Source of the DNA: Trifolium pratense | Lineage: Eukaryota; Streptophyta; Magnoliopsida; Fabales; Fabaceae | Assembly: GCF_020283565.1 (NCBI RefSeq) | Contig: NC_060063.1 | Span: 43,050,856-43,114,855, forward strand | DNA length: 64,000 nucleotides | Reading direction: 5' to 3' | Shown: in pieces, positions 60,903-64,000 of the stretch | Layout of the letters: the number at the start of each line of letters is the position of its first letter | Position numbering within the stretch: the first letter of the stretch is position 1 | Translations under genes and position numbers: made by a program | The notes under the pieces: model-generated | The model's input: the letters and a program-made list of their open reading frames with translations, nothing else | What the model was told of the DNA's origin: nothing | The model's database searches: none

Positions 60903-61067
60903 TTTTCAATTCCTTTAATTATTTAGCCGTGTAAATATGTTATTTCCAATTCTGATTAGTTGAGAATTATTAGGAGATTTGGTAGCTTGATTCACTACAT
61001 ATTAGGGTTGTTCACTTGTATATATATCACTGTAAACTACTATCAATTTTATCAATGAAATTTACAA
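60883..61067 (+). repeat. 3' LTR of the short-LTR copia element
   Basis: Preceded by the PPT-like CGGGAGGAT. Carries ATATATATCACTG where the 5' LTR has ATATATATCATTG. Confidence 0.8.
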
Positions 61068-61424
61068 ACCAATTCCTCTATATAATATACATGTTAATAG
61101 CATAAAACGGCAAATTGCATAAGCCTACAAATTTAAATATGACAATATTGAAGTGTCTGGAATGTTCATGCCTCCGAATCCGTAGCGTTGATGACACCAA
61201 AGTCGACATTGATTGAACCTTCACTATATAGAACTAATTCTTCAACCTGAAACAAATAAACACATGAATATCATATCAAATAAACCTGCTACAATATTAC
61301 AAATGAAAGAGAAAATAGAAGGCAAAATGCTTGATTTTTATTGGATGTTAGTGTCAAAATTTTTTACACTAACATAATATCATATCCAATAAACTCTAAA
61401 TTAAATATAAAATTACATTTTTAT

Positions 61425-61800
61425 CATACCTGGAGATCAGATATTGAGATGGCCAGCAATACGTTCGTAGTTGAGTAGTCCACGGAGGGGGGGTTTGTAC
61501 ATGCAGGCACTCCGATACTTCAAAGAGTAGAATGAATTGAATATTTGACCCTCCTGATGAGGAGGGTTTATATAGAGCCTCCAGCGTTGGGTCAAACGTC
61601 TCCTTAATGGGTCGTGTTAAGCAGCCCACTAAGGATGACTGCCAGAACTTCTCCTTGGATGGAGGGAGAGGTCGTTCGTGGTCCTCATCCTGGGCTAAGT
61701 TGTTCCGCTTATTAGGAATAAGGGATAAGCTTTGAGGAATATGCGTCCTCGGTGGAGGAGCACGTTTCACACGTGCGTCTTAATCCTGATAGAATTTGGT
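61425..61800 (-). repeat. GC-richer promoter-like block (unit D)
   Basis: Copy of 32115-32490 with several substitutions, the most diverged of the four. The minus-strand TATA and palindrome are kept. Confidence 0.4.
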
Positions 61801-62431
61801 CATGCTCCTTTGCTTACCATCTTTAAACTCTTTCTATATATTAATTTCATTTTAACTTTCATTTTAGAAAATAAAAGTTTACATTAACTCATTAAGTATC
61901 GATTATTTTTTTGACTCGACATTAAACTTTCCTCCAATTTGGTCCCAAACAAACAATGTGTATAAATCATTTTCAAACTATTATACATCTTTTTTTTTTT
62001 TACGGTTAAAACTATTATTTTATTTCATGCATTTACAACAATAACTAATACTCTAATGGTTAATAAAGACAATAAAATAACTAAGACATTAAGATATTGT
62101 ATTCAAAATAGTTAACGAACTTCTCTTAATACAAATTATTTGAGAGAGTCTGAGTTTGATGGAGCCAGTTCTTCGCCAAACTTTACTTATCCCTTGGTCA
62201 AAAATAAAATAAAGACAATATAGAAAATTATTTTATTCATCAAGTAAATCTCGACTTAATCACTTGTTTGAAGGGGGGAAAAGGATTGCACACAGTTACT
62301 ACATGCATGCTGCTCTGATGATTTTCAGCCGTCAAATCTTGAATCAAGGGTAGAGATCATTTAGTACTGATTTTTTGAAAATATAATATAAGCCGTCCGA
62401 TCATAAATAGATGGCTGAGATCTATTATAGT

Positions 62432-62563
62432 GGAAAATAATGTTGATGCTGATTCTAATCATGTTCTAAATCCAGCTGTAATTGCAGTCTGATCTGATTA
62501 TAGTAGTTGTTTATAGTATTTTTCTTTTCCAGCTCCATCGATTTGTAGATGATTAACCATAAA
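62432..62563 (+). pseudogene. SWEET exon-6 3' relic (unit D)
   Basis: Fourth copy of the relic described at 33119-33250; followed by a longer poly(A) run. Confidence 0.8.
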
Positions 62564-63042
62564 AAAAAAAAAAAAAAAACAGTTTTATTTTATTTTATTT
62601 TTGTAACTTTTTTTACGGGACTTTTTTCACTTTTTTTTTTTGAATCAATATACTTGTAACATTTTTTTTGACGGTCAATATACTTGTAACATAATTACTT
62701 ATTACTAGCAAGCCAGGCAGGCGCGTTTCGCACCTGCCTGTGTCTAACTTATGTGTCCAAAAAAAATATGACTTATGTTATAGCGAGTTTGTTAATAAAA
62801 GATTTTTACTACTAAAAAAAGATGTGTTTTATGTTATAGTGAGTTTGTTAAAAAAAGATTTTTTTTGCTATTAAAAAAAAATCAAGAGTAGTGTTGGTAA
62901 CTTGGTATTATGAAAAGTCCACACAAAAACTCATGGATCCTCTTTATATATATATATAGTATAGATATAAGTGCTTATATAACAAATCATTTTTGTAACA
63001 ATATAAAATAAAGTCAAAAATTTAGTTTTAGTTATAAATTAT

Positions 63043-63277
63043 GCTTAATTAGTAAAATGGTCTCTTAAAGACATTTTTTGTTTCACATTGGTCCCTTAAA
63101 GAAAAAAATGACCGAATAGGTCCCTAAAGAAAAAAAAAATGTTGGAATAGGTCCTTTAAAGACATCTCCGTTAACTGATTAACAGATATATCTTTAAGGG
63201 ACCTATTCGGATCTTTTTTTTAAGGGGCCAATGTGAAACCAAAAATGCCTTTAAGAGACTATTTTACTAATTAAGCC
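63043..63277. mobile_element. Mutator-like foldback MITE
   Basis: A 235-bp near-palindrome with ends GCTTAATTAGTAAAATGGTC and the complement of ACTATTTTACTAATTAAGC. Subterminal words CACATTGGTCCCTTAAAG and GAATAGGTCC recur inverted on the other side. A perfect 10-bp direct repeat, TATAAATTAT, flanks it (63033-63042 and 63278-63287). Confidence 0.8.
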
Positions 63278-63287
63278 TATAAATTAT

Positions 63288-64000
63288 TACATGATGGTTG
63301 TTGGCGCAACAATCAGGGGACGGTCAAGCGAGGAACATTCACTTTTGTTACACTTGTTCTTTTGAACAACACACCTTTGTGGGAGACACACCACTTGGTC
63401 ACCACATTCCTATCCAATGTGAGACTATTTTCACAAACTCACACTTGTTATATTCTCAACAATGGTCGAGGTCGCTGGGTTGAAGGATTTTGAAATATTT
63501 TGGCAACACTAATGCATATACGTGGTGGAGCTGTGAGGGCTTTATGAAGGGCTATGCATGGCGAAGAGGAAACGAATTCTGAAACTTGAGAGAGGAACTA
63601 AATTTTTCTTCAACTTCGGTGATACTTTATAGGTTCTACATAACATAAGCAGGTACATGCTTCAATCAAAAATAAATAAATTTATAATAATAAACTTGAA
63701 ACTATGAACTTACAACACAACCAAATAATCTTAGATCTGATACTGATTACAAAGATATTATGAAACCTGAACCAACACAATCACACTATTTGCGAATTGC
63801 AAATATAAACCGCAAGGAGTGTAAAGAAGAGGGAATGTTACTATACAGACACACAACCACTCAAAAGAAAAGCTGAAATGTTAACCAAGTTAATTGTCTT
63901 CTATCGCCTTCCTTCTTAGCCGATCTCTCTACGTCAGATGCATACCGATTCCTGAATTCATTTTCATTTTCTTATCCTCACACCATGGCTAGCATCAGAA
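63288..64000. other. Unassigned end of window
   Basis: No domain-bearing frame. The sequence becomes less AT-rich and T/C-rich after about 63880 and reaches ATGGCTAGCATCAG at 63986, which could be the start codon of a gene continuing beyond the window. Too little is visible to say. Confidence 0.3.

Larger units (their letters stand above)
56531..61067 (+). mobile_element. Copia retrotransposon with short LTRs (about 185 bp)
   Basis: Direct repeats 56531-56715 and 60883-61067 (ATATCAATAATAATAATTAG...GAAATTTACAA) differ by one substitution seen. Between them lie full-length gag, protease, integrase, reverse transcriptase and RNase H regions on the plus strand, in copia order. Short LTRs and a compact 4.5-kb size fit the Ale/Retrofit-type lineages. 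A single frame disruption near 58220 separates gag-protease from pol. The TSD is unclear: ATAATATA-type sequence occurs on both sides, but 14 extra bases follow the 3' LTR. Confidence 0.88.

Overview
The window is plant nuclear DNA. It is AT-rich, its genes have GT-AG introns, and it is full of MITEs and Ty1-copia retrotransposons. Codon use, the repeat families and a tandem SWEET5-type cluster suggest a legume, most likely Medicago; this is inference, since no search was possible.

Region by region. 1-5040 has no gene I can support; it holds a tRNA-derived SINE with a 9-bp target-site duplication (TSD) and three MITEs. 5237-7192 is an intronless cation/calcium exchanger (CCX) with a probable 5'UTR intron. 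8290-16936 is a five-exon type-C heterotrimeric G-protein gamma subunit (GS3/AGG3 type). Its Cys-rich last exon lies 6.9 kb from exon 4 because a 6.2-kb copia-type element occupies intron 4. 17-21.4 kb is intergenic and rich in MITEs and a dispersed repeat. 21550-23904 is an intronless subtilase of the SBT1.4 type with a Mutator-like MITE in its proximal promoter. 23.9-28.3 kb is AT-rich and apparently gene-free.

From 28298 to about 62812 there is a head-to-tail array of four units of about 5.2 kb. Each carries one six-exon SWEET sugar-transporter gene (245 aa), a fragment of an older SWEET 3' end, a GC-richer promoter-like block and a GC hairpin. Units A-C are clean. Unit D is expanded to about 19 kb by two retrotransposons. 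One is a 9.16-kb Sirevirus-like non-autonomous element with 1205-bp LTRs, inserted exactly at the SWEET start codon with a 5-bp TSD. The other is a 4.5-kb copia element with LTRs of about 185 bp, inserted 190 bp downstream of the SWEET stop and carrying a frameshifted gag-pol. After the array, 63043-63277 is a Mutator-like MITE and the rest is unassigned.

The most notable points are the recent amplification of a SWEET whose two sugar-pocket asparagines are both replaced, the LTR that now acts as the upstream region of SWEET-D, the two recurrent palindrome families inside the Sirevirus-like element, and the cryptic gamma-subunit gene split by a retroelement.
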